This document shows, in pieces, positions 15,621 through 21,962 of a DNA stretch of 21,962 nt. This DNA comes from Calditrichia bacterium (lineage in GTDB: Bacteria > Calditrichota > Calditrichia > RBG-13-44-9). The notes under the pieces were generated by a model. The model searched no databases and was not told where the DNA came from. It was given only the letters and a program-made list of their open reading frames with translations. The translations under genes were made by a program, and so were the position numbers. Each line of letters starts with the position of its first letter. Position 1 is the stretch's first letter. The stretch lies in assembly GCA_026991005.1 (NCBI GenBank), contig JALXCH010000214.1, forward strand, positions 1-21,962. The letters run 5' to 3'.

Positions 15621-15880
15621 TACAACCCTCCTTCCAGATATCGTGCCACTGCTACCACACCTAAAAAGCTCAAAATGCCGTACACCAGCGCCACATCCAG
15701 ATAAATTACCCGATTGGTGAAGAGGGCAATAAACACAATCAGAGAGATGGAGATGATGGTGAGGGTGTCCAGCGCCACGGTGCGGTCTGCCGCGGTGGGT
15801 CCCAGCACAAAGCGAATGCTGGCAACAATGACCCCCAATAGCGCTATAATGCTGGCCAGTTGAATGAGTAAATCAGCCAA
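15620..15880 (-). CDS. mbxB: MbxB-like subunit (MrpF/MnhF family), TTG start
   Basis: An 86-residue, three-helix MrpF-type protein: IIALLGVIVASIRFVLGPTAADRTVALDTLTIISISLIVFIALFTNRVIYLDVALVYGILSFLGVVAVARYLE. The core is GPT..DR..ALD and the final YLDVALVYGILSFLG. An ATG at 15913 would give 97 residues but needs a 41-bp overlap with the A gene and leaves a strong GGAGGT (15886-15891) inside the coding region. TTG at 15880 lies five bases after that GGAGGT, overlaps A by only 8 bp, and starts at the first membrane helix (LADLLIQLASII). TTG is therefore preferred. Confidence 0.88.
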   Translation of the reverse strand: MADLLIQLASIIALLGVIVASIRFVLGPTAADRTVALDTLTIISISLIVFIALFTNRVIYLDVALVYGILSFLGVVAVARYLEGGL

Positions 15881-16385
15881 AGATAACCTCCAGATATTTT
15901 TCGAACCCGGCAACGATTTTCTCCGTTGCCCCTTCTTCTTCCATCGCCGTCACGTCAATCCAGTGGATGTAGTAGTAGTCGCCCTTTACGTCCACGGAGA
16001 GGGTTCCCGGCGTCAGGGTGATGGAGTTGGCCAGAATCATGCGGCCAATGGGCGACTTTAGCCGGGTTTTCACCACTACAATGCCGGGATTAATGGGGAT
16101 TTTCGGTTGCACCACCCGGCGTGCCACATCCAAGTTGGATTTGACAATTGCCACAAACAGGTAACCGATGTAAGCAATGGAATAAGCAATTTTTTTCGGG
16201 GTGATGCGGGGAAATCGGCTGGTGCGCACAAACAGCGCGGAGCTCACCAGCGCCAGCGCGCCAATCACCGCCAGATTGCCCGTATCGGTGGTGTGCGTCC
16301 AGGCTACGTAAAACACAACCAGCACCACCGCCACCAGAATGACTACGATGAATTTTTCCAGCGAAGATCCTGCTTTTTCAACCAT
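15873..16385 (-). CDS. mbxA: MbxA-like subunit (MrpE/MnhE family)
   Basis: A 170-residue MrpE-type protein. N-terminal helix (KFIVVILVAVVLVVFYVAW) and others near 35-50 and 65-80, then the characteristic cytoplasmic domain: ILANSITLTPGTLSVDVKGDYYYIHWIDV. The ANSITLTPGT motif is diagnostic of MrpE. Membrane subunit at the end of the Mrp-like arm. It is the first structural gene, 21 bp after marR. Start ATG 16385 has AAGGAA upstream. Its coding end overlaps the TTG start of the B gene by 8 bp. Confidence 0.9.
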   Translation of the reverse strand: MVEKAGSSLEKFIVVILVAVVLVVFYVAWTHTTDTGNLAVIGALALVSSALFVRTSRFPRITPKKIAYSIAYIGYLFVAIVKSNLDVARRVVQPKIPINPGIVVVKTRLKSPIGRMILANSITLTPGTLSVDVKGDYYYIHWIDVTAMEEEGATEKIVAGFEKYLEVIFG

Positions 16386-16406
16386 ACTTTATTCCTTCTG
16401 CAGGGT

Positions 16407-16874
16407 TCATCCGTTTAATTCGTCTTCATGAACCTCAATCCATTTATCGATTGCTTCAATCAACCGTTCAATTGCATCCACCACCGGCTGGCGAAATTGC
16501 GGTTCAATCTGTTCCAGAATTTTTGCGTGCAGTTCCAGCGAGGTTTGCCGGATTTGCTGCACCATGTCTTTACCCGTTTCGGTAAGGAAAACATCCACGC
16601 TGCGGCGGTCTTCCGGAGAAATTTTGCGCAATACCAGCCCTTTTTCTTCCAGGGATGTCACAATCCGGGTTACCCCTCCGGGAGTAATGTCCAGCTTCTC
16701 TGCCAGTTCCTTTACTCCCAGCGCATCGTGGGTAAAAAATTGCACCAGTGCATTAAATTCGGCAATGGAAATACCTAATTTTTTCACAAAGTACAGATCT
16801 TTGAGGGCACATTTCTGCCGGAGGGTGAAGATTAGTTCCGACATCCGTTCGGAAAGAGAGCTTGTGACATCCAT
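16407..16874 (-). CDS. MarR-family transcriptional regulator
   Basis: 155 residues with a MarR winged helix. The recognition region is ALGVKELAEKLDITPGGVTRIVTSLEEKGLVLRKISPEDRRSVDVFLTETGKDMVQQI (about 52-109); the wing motif S/PEDRRSVDVFLT is typical of the family. N- and C-terminal helices would form the dimer interface. It is the first gene of the respiratory cluster, 21 bp before the MrpE-like gene and apparently cotranscribed, so it probably regulates the complex and itself. The only near upstream purine run (AAAGG) touches the ATG, so a start at the second Met (residue 11) is possible. Ligand unknown; redox or sulfur sensing would be a guess. A cysteine (C22, QKCALKDL) sits near the N terminus. 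Confidence 0.88.
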   Translation of the reverse strand: MDVTSSLSERMSELIFTLRQKCALKDLYFVKKLGISIAEFNALVQFFTHDALGVKELAEKLDITPGGVTRIVTSLEEKGLVLRKISPEDRRSVDVFLTETGKDMVQQIRQTSLELHAKILEQIEPQFRQPVVDAIERLIEAIDKWIEVHEDELNG

Positions 16875-16892
16875 CCTTTGACACCCTAAAAA

Positions 16893-16932
16893 ATTGAGTG
16901 GCTAAAATATTAAGTTGCTCAATAATTGTCAA
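16893..16932 (-). promoter_or_regulatory. Promoter of the respiratory cluster with overlapping inverted repeat
   Basis: On the minus strand TTGACA (16932-16927) is followed after 17 bases by TATTTT (16909-16904). A 6-bp inverted repeat, ATTGAG (16923-16918) and CTCAAT (16898-16893), spans the -10 box and the predicted start. This is a plausible MarR-type operator for feedback control. No other clear promoter was seen for the cluster. Confidence 0.5.
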
Positions 16933-17054
16933 TACAAAAAAAATTTTTTGTGAAAAGAAGAACTCGCTTTCTAATAATAAAGAAAGCTTTCCTGGGTAAA
17001 CATAATCTTGTGCTGACATCCGAATTGGCAGAAAGGAATTTTCGAATGAATATT

Positions 17055-17082
17055 TTTACTTAAAGAAATTTTTCATTATATT
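17055..17082 (+). promoter_or_regulatory. Possible promoter of the ferritin-like gene
   Basis: TTTACT (17055-17060) and TATATT (17077-17082) have a 16-base spacer and lie about 38 bases before the ATG. The marR promoter fires the other way about 120 bp to the left, so 16875-17119 is a divergent control region. Confidence 0.4.
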
Positions 17083-17119
17083 GCACAGGCAAATCATGTG
17101 AAAAAGAAAGGAGAGCATC

Positions 17120-17572
17120 ATGAATAAACAGCAATTACAGGAGATTATCGATTTTGCGATTCAACGAGAGCAGGATGCGGCCGATTTTTACCGTGATCTG
17201 GCCAGGCGAGTCAACAATAAAACCATTGCAAAGGAATTACTGGATTTTGCCGAGATTGAAATGGGACACAAGCGCAAATTGCAGAATCTGGATCTGGAAA
17301 AAGCGGTGAGCAAAACACCGAAAGAAGTGATGAATTTAAAAATTGTGGATTACATGGTAAAACAGGAACCCAAGCCGGATATGGATTGGCAGGATGTTAT
17401 TGCTATCGCCATGCAGCGAGAAATTAAATCCATGGAGCTGTACCGCGATTTGGCTCAACAGGTGGAAGATCCCGAGGTAAAAAACCTTCTGGAGAACCTC
17501 AGTGCCGAAGAAGCCGAGCACAAACTCTATTTTGAGCGGCTCTGGGATGAAGAAGTCCTTTTAGAAAATTAA
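17120..17572 (+). CDS. Ferritin-like diiron (rubrerythrin-type) protein
   Basis: A 150-residue four-helix-bundle protein with a full ferritin-like ligand set: E17 (QREQDAADFY), E47xxH50 (EIEMGH), E101 (QREIKSMELY) and E131xxH134 (EEAEH). This is two repeated E...ExxH halves, each with the (Q)RE..(A/S)..(F/L)YR pattern. There is no rubredoxin domain. Start ATG 17120 follows AAAGGAGAG, a strong ribosome-binding site. The gene is divergent from marR and the respiratory cluster and is closed by a strong terminator, so it is a monocistronic unit. The related gene at 3164-3637 lies at the other end of the cluster. Likely an oxidative-stress or iron-handling protein; substrate not known. Confidence 0.82.
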   Translation: MNKQQLQEIIDFAIQREQDAADFYRDLARRVNNKTIAKELLDFAEIEMGHKRKLQNLDLEKAVSKTPKEVMNLKIVDYMVKQEPKPDMDWQDVIAIAMQREIKSMELYRDLAQQVEDPEVKNLLENLSAEEAEHKLYFERLWDEEVLLEN

Positions 17573-17600
17573 ACCCTGTTCGATAAAATCCGATGAATGG

Positions 17601-17642
17601 AAAAGGAAGAGCGGCACCAGCAGGCAATGCTCTTCCTTTTTT
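17601..17642 (+). terminator. Strong intrinsic terminator after the ferritin-like gene
   Basis: AAAAGGAAGAGC (17601-17612) pairs perfectly with GCTCTTCCTTTT (17629-17640), followed by more T. The 12-bp stem and 16-base loop form a textbook terminator. It rules out a coding start upstream of it for the next gene. Confidence 0.9.
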
Positions 17643-17682
17643 ATTGAATCCAAAGACGTGTGCAATCCAGTGCGAGGGAGTA

Positions 17683-18555
17683 ATGAAACAACGGTTTATT
17701 TTTCTCCTGCTTCTCCTGCTTCCGTTACTGGGTCAAACCCGGATCGCTTTTCTGGTGATTGGGGACTGGGGGCGTAAAGGGGATTCCCATCAGAAGGAAG
17801 TTGCGGAGCAGATGGGAATTACCGCCAAAGAATTGCAATGCGATTTTGTGATTTCCACAGGGGACAATTTTTACAGCAAAGGGGTTAAAAGTACGCACGA
17901 TTCCCATTGGCGGAAATCATTCGAACAGGTGTACGATGCCCCCTCCCTTCACATCCCCTGGTACGTGGTTCTGGGTAACCACGACTACAAAGGAAATATT
18001 CAGGCGCAAATTGAGTACAGTGGGACGAGTTCCCGCTGGCGCATGCCTGCCCGCTACTTCTGCATCACAAAGAGCGTGGACGATAGCACCACGGCCTTAT
18101 TTGTGTTTCTGGATACCAACGAACTGGTGCATCCCCGTAAATGGCATCATCCCGAAAGACAATGGCATTGGCTTCAGCAGGTGTTGGATTCCTCGCGCGC
18201 TCGCTGGAAATTTGTCATCGGGCATCACCCGGTGTATTCGGGAAGTCCGTACCATGGAAATAACTCCACACTCATTCAGCGGCTTGCCCCTTTGCTGGAA
18301 AAATACGGGGTTCAGATTTATTTTTGTGGGCACGATCATGACCTTCAGTACCTGAAACCGCCCGGTTCCGTACACTATGTTGTTTCCGGTGCCGGCTCCC
18401 GGGTGCGAGAAACCGGTCGAATTCCCTGGACGCGTTTTAGCGCCAGCCGTAGTGGATTTGTCGCCGTGGTGCTCAATGCCCGTTCAGCTACAATATTTTT
18501 TATTGATAAAAAGGGGAAACAATTGTACCGTACGGAAATCCCCCAACAGGAGTGA
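17683..18555 (+). CDS. Exported purple-acid-phosphatase-like metallophosphoesterase (ACP5/TRAP type)
   Basis: 290 residues from ATG 17683, which follows GAGGGAG and begins a signal peptide (MKQRFIFLLLLLLPLLGQT). Calcineurin-fold dimetal motifs occur in order: GDWG (27-30), GDNFY (60-64), GNHD (98-101), GHHPVYS (180-186) and GHDHDLQYL (206-214). The Tyr in GDNFY is the mark of purple acid phosphatases of the mammalian TRAP class. Expected product is a periplasmic or secreted Fe-containing phosphatase. The frame is open back to 17593, but that start would cross the terminator. It ends 2 bp from the convergent protease gene, with no terminator between. Confidence 0.87.
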   Translation: MKQRFIFLLLLLLPLLGQTRIAFLVIGDWGRKGDSHQKEVAEQMGITAKELQCDFVISTGDNFYSKGVKSTHDSHWRKSFEQVYDAPSLHIPWYVVLGNHDYKGNIQAQIEYSGTSSRWRMPARYFCITKSVDDSTTALFVFLDTNELVHPRKWHHPERQWHWLQQVLDSSRARWKFVIGHHPVYSGSPYHGNNSTLIQRLAPLLEKYGVQIYFCGHDHDLQYLKPPGSVHYVVSGAGSRVRETGRIPWTRFSASRSGFVAVVLNARSATIFFIDKKGKQLYRTEIPQQE

Positions 18556-18557
18556 GG

Positions 18558-19676
18558 TTAGTGATTCAGTTCGTGCACCTGTCTTAAAAAAGTTACCAGA
18601 TCCTCCCGGCTCAGTACCCCAACCAGGTTTCCATCCTGAATCACCGGCAATTGGTTCACCCCGTCCTGATCCATCTCCTTTAAAGCCTCCCAGAGGCTGG
18701 TATCGGGAGTAATCCACTTCAATTGGGACAAGGGGATCATCACCTCTTCGGCGGTGGTATTCGCCCAATCTTCCTGAGGAATTTTCTTCAGGTGATGGAG
18801 GGTTAACATGCCCACCAGCTGCTCTCCCTTCATCACAATCAAATATCGACGTCCCTCCCCCAGAATGTGCTCACGTACCAGATCCAGCAAAGTAGAATTG
18901 GCGGGAATAATTCGGTAATAGCGATTCATCGCCCGGGCTACGGGGACATGGCTGAGGACGTCCCGTAATTCCTGCTGGTGAATCTGCGAGGCAGCCGCAC
19001 TTTCCAGAAACCATCCGATGAAAATCGTCCACAGGCCATCGGCAACACGGCCAGCAAAAATTTGCATGACTCCTACAAAAATAAACAGGAAGGCAATAAA
19101 CCGCCCCACAGTACCCGCAATGACCGTGGATTTGCGGAGGTTGCGGGTAATTCCCCAGATAATGGCTCGAAAGATGCGTCCGCCATCCAGAGGAAATCCG
19201 GGAATTAAATTAAACAGCGCCAGAATCAGATTGATAAAGGCCAGGTACTTTGCAATGGCAAAGAGAGCCGTTTGGGAGGAAAAGAGGGGTTGCACAAAAT
19301 GGAAAAACGCTCCCAATGCAAAACTCACCAGAGGCCCTGCCAGAGCAATCCAGAATTCCGACCAGGCACTGGGCGGTTCTCCCACAATTTCTGCCACACC
19401 TCCAAATACGAATAAGGTAATCCGTCGTACCGGAAGTTTGAACCTCCGTGCTACCAGAGAATGCCCCAATTCATGGAGTAACACACTCACAAACAACATG
19501 ACGGAAGTCACCGTACCGGCAAGCCAGTATTCCCACAGCGGCCAGTGTTTAAATTCTGCCGGGAAATAATCCACTGCCAGCATCCAGCTCAGCAAACCAA
19601 AGATTAGAAACCAGGAATAATCCAATCCAATGGGAATGCCAAAAATCTTACCCAGATAAATATTTTGTCGATTCAT
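18558..19676 (-). CDS. M50-family site-2 zinc protease with two CBS domains
   Basis: 372 residues from ATG 19676. The N-terminal half is a membrane metalloprotease: GKIFGIPIGLDYSWFLIFGL, zinc motif HELGH (68-72) in helix VLLHELGHSLVARRF, and the second metal motif NLIPGFPLDGGRIFRA (156-171, Asp of LDGG). About six helices are expected. The C-terminal half (about 245-368) has two CBS repeats (ARAMNRYYRIIPANSTLLDLV..., EVMIPLSQLKWITPDTSLWEAL... to VLSREDLVTFL). This is the SpoIVFB/S2P group-3 layout, in which adenine nucleotides at CBS domains may gate intramembrane cleavage. Substrate not evident. An in-frame TTG at 19691 would add five residues. Confidence 0.9.
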   Translation of the reverse strand: MNRQNIYLGKIFGIPIGLDYSWFLIFGLLSWMLAVDYFPAEFKHWPLWEYWLAGTVTSVMLFVSVLLHELGHSLVARRFKLPVRRITLFVFGGVAEIVGEPPSAWSEFWIALAGPLVSFALGAFFHFVQPLFSSQTALFAIAKYLAFINLILALFNLIPGFPLDGGRIFRAIIWGITRNLRKSTVIAGTVGRFIAFLFIFVGVMQIFAGRVADGLWTIFIGWFLESAAASQIHQQELRDVLSHVPVARAMNRYYRIIPANSTLLDLVREHILGEGRRYLIVMKGEQLVGMLTLHHLKKIPQEDWANTTAEEVMIPLSQLKWITPDTSLWEALKEMDQDGVNQLPVIQDGNLVGVLSREDLVTFLRQVHELNH

Positions 19677-20068
19677 TATTTTCCCATTCAAGAATTTGGT
19701 TCACATATCCGATAATTGGAAAAATCGAGAGCTTCAGCGACATTGAGAACATGGTTCACGGCATTGTTTCTTTCGGGTTAGAAACGCGATCTATTTTTCT
19801 CAAAACGAGCGGAAAATCCATTCAAAAACTGGAATTACGACCTTATCTTCTTCAAGTTTAGGAAAGATTTATAAAATATTCAATACTTATTAAATGTGAT
19901 ATGTAACAAATAGGGTGCGAAATTATTTGATATTATAATCTACAAATTGATCAGGTATCTTTACAGAAAGCAAAACGCGTGATGCGTTATTGTTTAAATT
20001 TCCAGCCGGGAGTGTTCTACAAAATCAATCACGAAATTTCTGGAACGAATTAACAAAAAGGATAGATC
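19677..20068. other. Non-coding AT-rich region upstream of Roadblock gene
   Basis: 392 bp without a credible gene, the divergent control region of the protease gene and the Roadblock-ODP unit. A TATAAT at 19934-19939 could be a -10 box, but no good -35 was found 17 bases upstream. A small hairpin AACGC-GTGAT-GCGTT lies at 19974-19988. AAGGAT precedes the ATG at 20069. Confidence 0.45.
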
Positions 20069-20731
20069 ATGGTTTGGAACTTGTTTAAATCATCATCGCT
20101 TTCTTCCCTGAAGCGGGCGCTATCTCCCGGGAAAGAAGAAGGTGCCATAAAACCTGAAGCTAAGCCCGGGGGAGCGACAAAACCGGAAGGAAGTACTTCC
20201 CCTCCGAAACTGACGTTAAAACGGGTGGATCGAGAGCCACCTCCCGTAGCAGAGAAAAAGCCTGCCGAGAAACCTCAGGCCACTATGGCTCGCAAAGAAC
20301 AACCAGAGAAAAAACTTCAGAGACAACCAGAACAAATAAAAAATGAAAGGAGATCGAATATGGCTCAAACAATCGCAGAGCGTCTGGAACAGGTGCTAAA
20401 AAATCTGGAGATTGTATCGCCAGACATTGAGGGAACAGCAATAGCCAGCGGTGATGGGCTAATCATTGCTTCAAACCTGCCCCCGGGTGTGGACGAGGAT
20501 CGAGTGGGTGCGATGAGTGCCGCAATTTCCGCTCTGGGAGAACGCAGTGCTGCCGAGCTCAACCGCGGTGAAGTGCTTCAGGTGTACGTGAAAGGAAAAC
20601 GCGGTTATGTGGTATTAACCAACATCGGAACCGAATCGGTTTTGATTGCCATGACCAACGATCGGGTCAAATTAGGTCTGTTATTCTACGAGTTGCAACG
20701 CGCTGTGGAAGAAATTAAGAACATCATCTAA
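20069..20731 (+). CDS. Roadblock/LC7-domain protein with a charged, proline-rich N-terminal extension
   Basis: 220 residues. The C-terminal ~123 (from M98) form a Roadblock/LC7 domain: IAERLEQVLKNLEIVSPDIEGTAIASGDGLIIASNLPPGVDEDRVGAMSAAISALGERSAAELNRGEVLQVYVKGKRGYVVLTNIGTESVLIAMTNDRVKLGLLFYELQRAVEEI. Such proteins often work with small GTPases (MglB with MglA) or as signalling scaffolds. Residues 1-97 are Lys/Glu/Pro-rich and probably disordered. There are two plausible starts: ATG 20069 (AAGGAT upstream) and ATG 20360 (AAAGGAG, seven bases upstream, stronger). Either two isoforms are made or the short one is the main product. It is followed after 69 bp by the ODP-like gene on the same strand, probably one operon. 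No GTPase gene is in the window. Confidence 0.82.
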   Translation: MVWNLFKSSSLSSLKRALSPGKEEGAIKPEAKPGGATKPEGSTSPPKLTLKRVDREPPPVAEKKPAEKPQATMARKEQPEKKLQRQPEQIKNERRSNMAQTIAERLEQVLKNLEIVSPDIEGTAIASGDGLIIASNLPPGVDEDRVGAMSAAISALGERSAAELNRGEVLQVYVKGKRGYVVLTNIGTESVLIAMTNDRVKLGLLFYELQRAVEEIKNII

Positions 20732-20800
20732 GTGCCCTGCAGTAACCAACAAGTATTCATCTTGTCTGGTTGAAAGAGTATATTGACTGAAGGAGAGACT

Positions 20801-21553
20801 ATGGCACAATTAACTTTATTCGAAGATCAAAACCACCAGAACATTCTATTAGAGGATTATGCCACCGGAGAGATGGTTCCTTCCAATCAGCATCTCATTA
20901 TTCACCGCGGACAGGCCATGTTGCTGGATCCCGGTGGCCATAAAATACACAGTAAGCTATTTGCCGATATTTCCAGCATGATTTCGCCCAACGATCTGAA
21001 GTTCTTATTTTTCTCCCATCAGGATCCCGACATTATTGCCTCTGCCAATTTCTGGCTGATGATGACCAATGCTATCGCCTACATCTCTGAATTGTGGATT
21101 CGCTTCATCCCCCATTTTGGTGTGGATCGGCTGGTCATCAACAAAATCAAAACAATACCCGATACCGGTATGCGCCTGAATCTGGGAGATCTGACGCTGC
21201 TCATTATCCCGGCCCATTTCATGCATTCTCCGGGAAATTTCCAGGTGTACGACCCTTATTCCAAAATCCTCTATTCGGGTGACCTGGGGGCTTCGCTGGG
21301 GACGGACTACAAAATTGTTCCAGATTTCGATAATCATATTCAATATATGGAAGGTTTCCATAAGCGGTACATTTTTTCCAACAAATTGCTCCGTCTCTGG
21401 GCTAAAATGGTGCGTCAGCTCCCCATCGAAACCATTGCACCTCAGCATGGAGCTATGTTTAAAGGTAAAAGAATGGTCGAGCGATTCATCAATTGGGTAG
21501 AAAATTTGAGTTGTGGTCTGGATATCATGGAAAATGTGTTCAAATTACCCTGA
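20801..21553 (+). CDS. ODP/flavodiiron-type metallo-beta-lactamase-fold protein
   Basis: 250 residues from ATG 20801, behind AAGGAG. A TTG at 20783 would add six residues. The metallo-beta-lactamase fold resembles the diiron domain of flavodiiron proteins: GQAMLLDPGG (37-46), H73-x-D75-x-D77 (SHQDPDI), H152 (FMHSPGNF), SGDLG with D171, and APQHG with H226. In flavodiiron enzymes the first motif is HxExDH; here Glu is Asp and the last His is Ile, so the site may be tuned differently. There is no flavodoxin domain. Stand-alone versions (ODP) are oxygen-binding diiron sensors linked to signalling. Pairing with a Roadblock protein fits a sensor rather than a reductase, but this is inference. It ends before a strong terminator. 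Confidence 0.82.
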   Translation: MAQLTLFEDQNHQNILLEDYATGEMVPSNQHLIIHRGQAMLLDPGGHKIHSKLFADISSMISPNDLKFLFFSHQDPDIIASANFWLMMTNAIAYISELWIRFIPHFGVDRLVINKIKTIPDTGMRLNLGDLTLLIIPAHFMHSPGNFQVYDPYSKILYSGDLGASLGTDYKIVPDFDNHIQYMEGFHKRYIFSNKLLRLWAKMVRQLPIETIAPQHGAMFKGKRMVERFINWVENLSCGLDIMENVFKLP

Positions 21554-21599
21554 TAAAGGTGAACCCTATTTTCAGAACAACCTTTTCTCAATATCCAAC

Positions 21600-21638
21600 A
21601 TCCCGGATGCGACAACGTATCCGGGATTTGTTTTATTT
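21600..21638 (+). terminator. Intrinsic terminator of the Roadblock-ODP unit
   Basis: ATCCCGGATGCG (21600-21611) pairs with CGTATCCGGGAT (21616-21627) around loop ACAA, with one G-U wobble, followed by TTGTTTTATTT. It closes the two-gene unit and separates it from the glycosyltransferase gene. Confidence 0.85.
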
Positions 21639-21752
21639 GCATAATACCAATTGAAATCTCTTAAAATTGAGGAATTTTCTTTCTCATTTTGAAATAAGCC
21701 GTCGGGAAGATATTTTTGCTTTCGAGAATCCCATTATCTACAAGGAGTGCTT

Positions 21753-21962
21753 ATGCATCTGGTTATTCTTCACGGATATTTGCTTCAGGGAACCGGTTCT
21801 AATATTTACGTGGCTAATATTGCCCGGGCCTGGAAGGCATTAGGGCACGCCGTAACTGTGGTGTGTCAGGAACGCCAGGCCGGGTCGCTACCGTTTGTGG
21901 ATGAGTTTGTTGCCCCGGGAGAAGCGCTTCCCGAACTTCCCCCTGCACCGGGAACGATTCGA
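21753..21962 (+). CDS. Glycosyltransferase, GT4-like N terminus (partial, cut by window end)
   Basis: The first 70 codons of a gene that runs off the window. ATG 21753 follows AAGGAG (21742-21747). The sequence MHLVILHGYLLQGTGSNIYVANIARAWKALGHAVTVVCQE has the first beta strand, the glycine-rich GTGSN loop and the helix (VANIARAWKALGHAVTVV) typical of the donor-fold N terminus of GT-B/GT4 glycosyltransferases. Then follow DEFVAPGEALPELPPAPGTIR. The catalytic and sugar-nucleotide-binding half is outside the window, so the class is probable and the substrate unknown. Confidence 0.65.
   Translation, partial: MHLVILHGYLLQGTGSNIYVANIARAWKALGHAVTVVCQERQAGSLPFVDEFVAPGEALPELPPAPGTIR

Noticed and set aside
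15881..15913. ATG start for the MrpF-like gene
   Set aside because: It forces a 41-bp overlap and ignores GGAGGT placed five bases before TTG 15880.
3738..16385. Classical complex I or a plain Mrp antiporter operon
   Set aside because: There are no NuoE/F/G or separate NuoA/J genes and there are MrpB/C/E/F/G-type subunits, so it is not complex I. The NuoB/C/D/H/I-type subunits rule out a plain Mrp antiporter.
17593..17682. Upstream extension of the phosphatase gene
   Set aside because: It would span a perfect 12-bp terminator stem. The ATG at 17683 has a ribosome-binding site and begins a signal peptide.
1..21962. tRNA, rRNA or known riboswitch
   Set aside because: No cloverleaf, rRNA-like segment or recognised aptamer core was seen on either strand by eye. 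A covariance-model scan was not possible here.

Overview
The window is bacterial. Genes are dense, Shine-Dalgarno sites are common (AGGAGG, AAGGAG), and promoters are sigma70-like. Protein families and repeat-rich intergenic DNA would fit a Calditrichota/KSB1 or other FCB-type lineage, perhaps anaerobic or sulfur/metal-respiring. That placement is an impression from gene content only; no RNA gene or marker settles it.

The centre (3738-16874, minus strand) is one long gene cluster headed by a MarR-family regulator. It encodes a complete membrane respiratory complex of the group-4 hydrogenase/complex I superfamily. Gene order matches the archaeal Mbx/Mbs (sulfane-sulfur reductase) operon: MrpE, MrpF and MrpG-like subunits (A, B, C), a DUF4040 subunit (D), a fused E+F subunit, an MrpC/NuoK-like subunit (G), one 1045-residue protein fusing two antiporter/proton-pump modules (H-H'), NuoH-like (M), NuoB-like (J), NuoC-like (K), NuoD-like (L), and a 601-residue last subunit fusing a NuoI-like 2x[4Fe-4S] protein to a GltD/NfnB-like FAD/NAD(P) oxidoreductase. 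The metal-site residues are informative. The large subunit keeps three of the four cysteines that hold NiFe in hydrogenases (CxxC near the N terminus, CxxE at the C terminus). The NuoB-like subunit has only three cysteines for its cluster. This argues against a H2-evolving enzyme and against classical complex I. It suggests an Mbx-type, ion-pumping oxidoreductase with its own NAD(P)H module.

The cluster is interrupted by four repeat-bearing gaps (5544-6047, 8487-8673, 9586-10556, 14042-14333). Two of them hold diverged copies of the same ~440-bp element with GCTTCGC-centred hairpins. Two ferritin/rubrerythrin-like genes flank the cluster: 3164-3637 downstream on the same strand, and 17120-17572 divergent from marR.

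Left edge (1-3025): a STAND/AAA-type ATPase behind a strong promoter and tandem palindromic boxes, then a decayed element bounded by inverted repeats, and a broken alpha/beta hydrolase. Right side (17683-21962): an exported acid-phosphatase-like metallophosphoesterase, a convergent M50 site-2 protease with CBS domains, a two-gene unit of a Roadblock/LC7 protein and a diiron ODP/flavodiiron-like metallo-beta-lactamase protein, and the start of a GT4-type glycosyltransferase cut by the window end.
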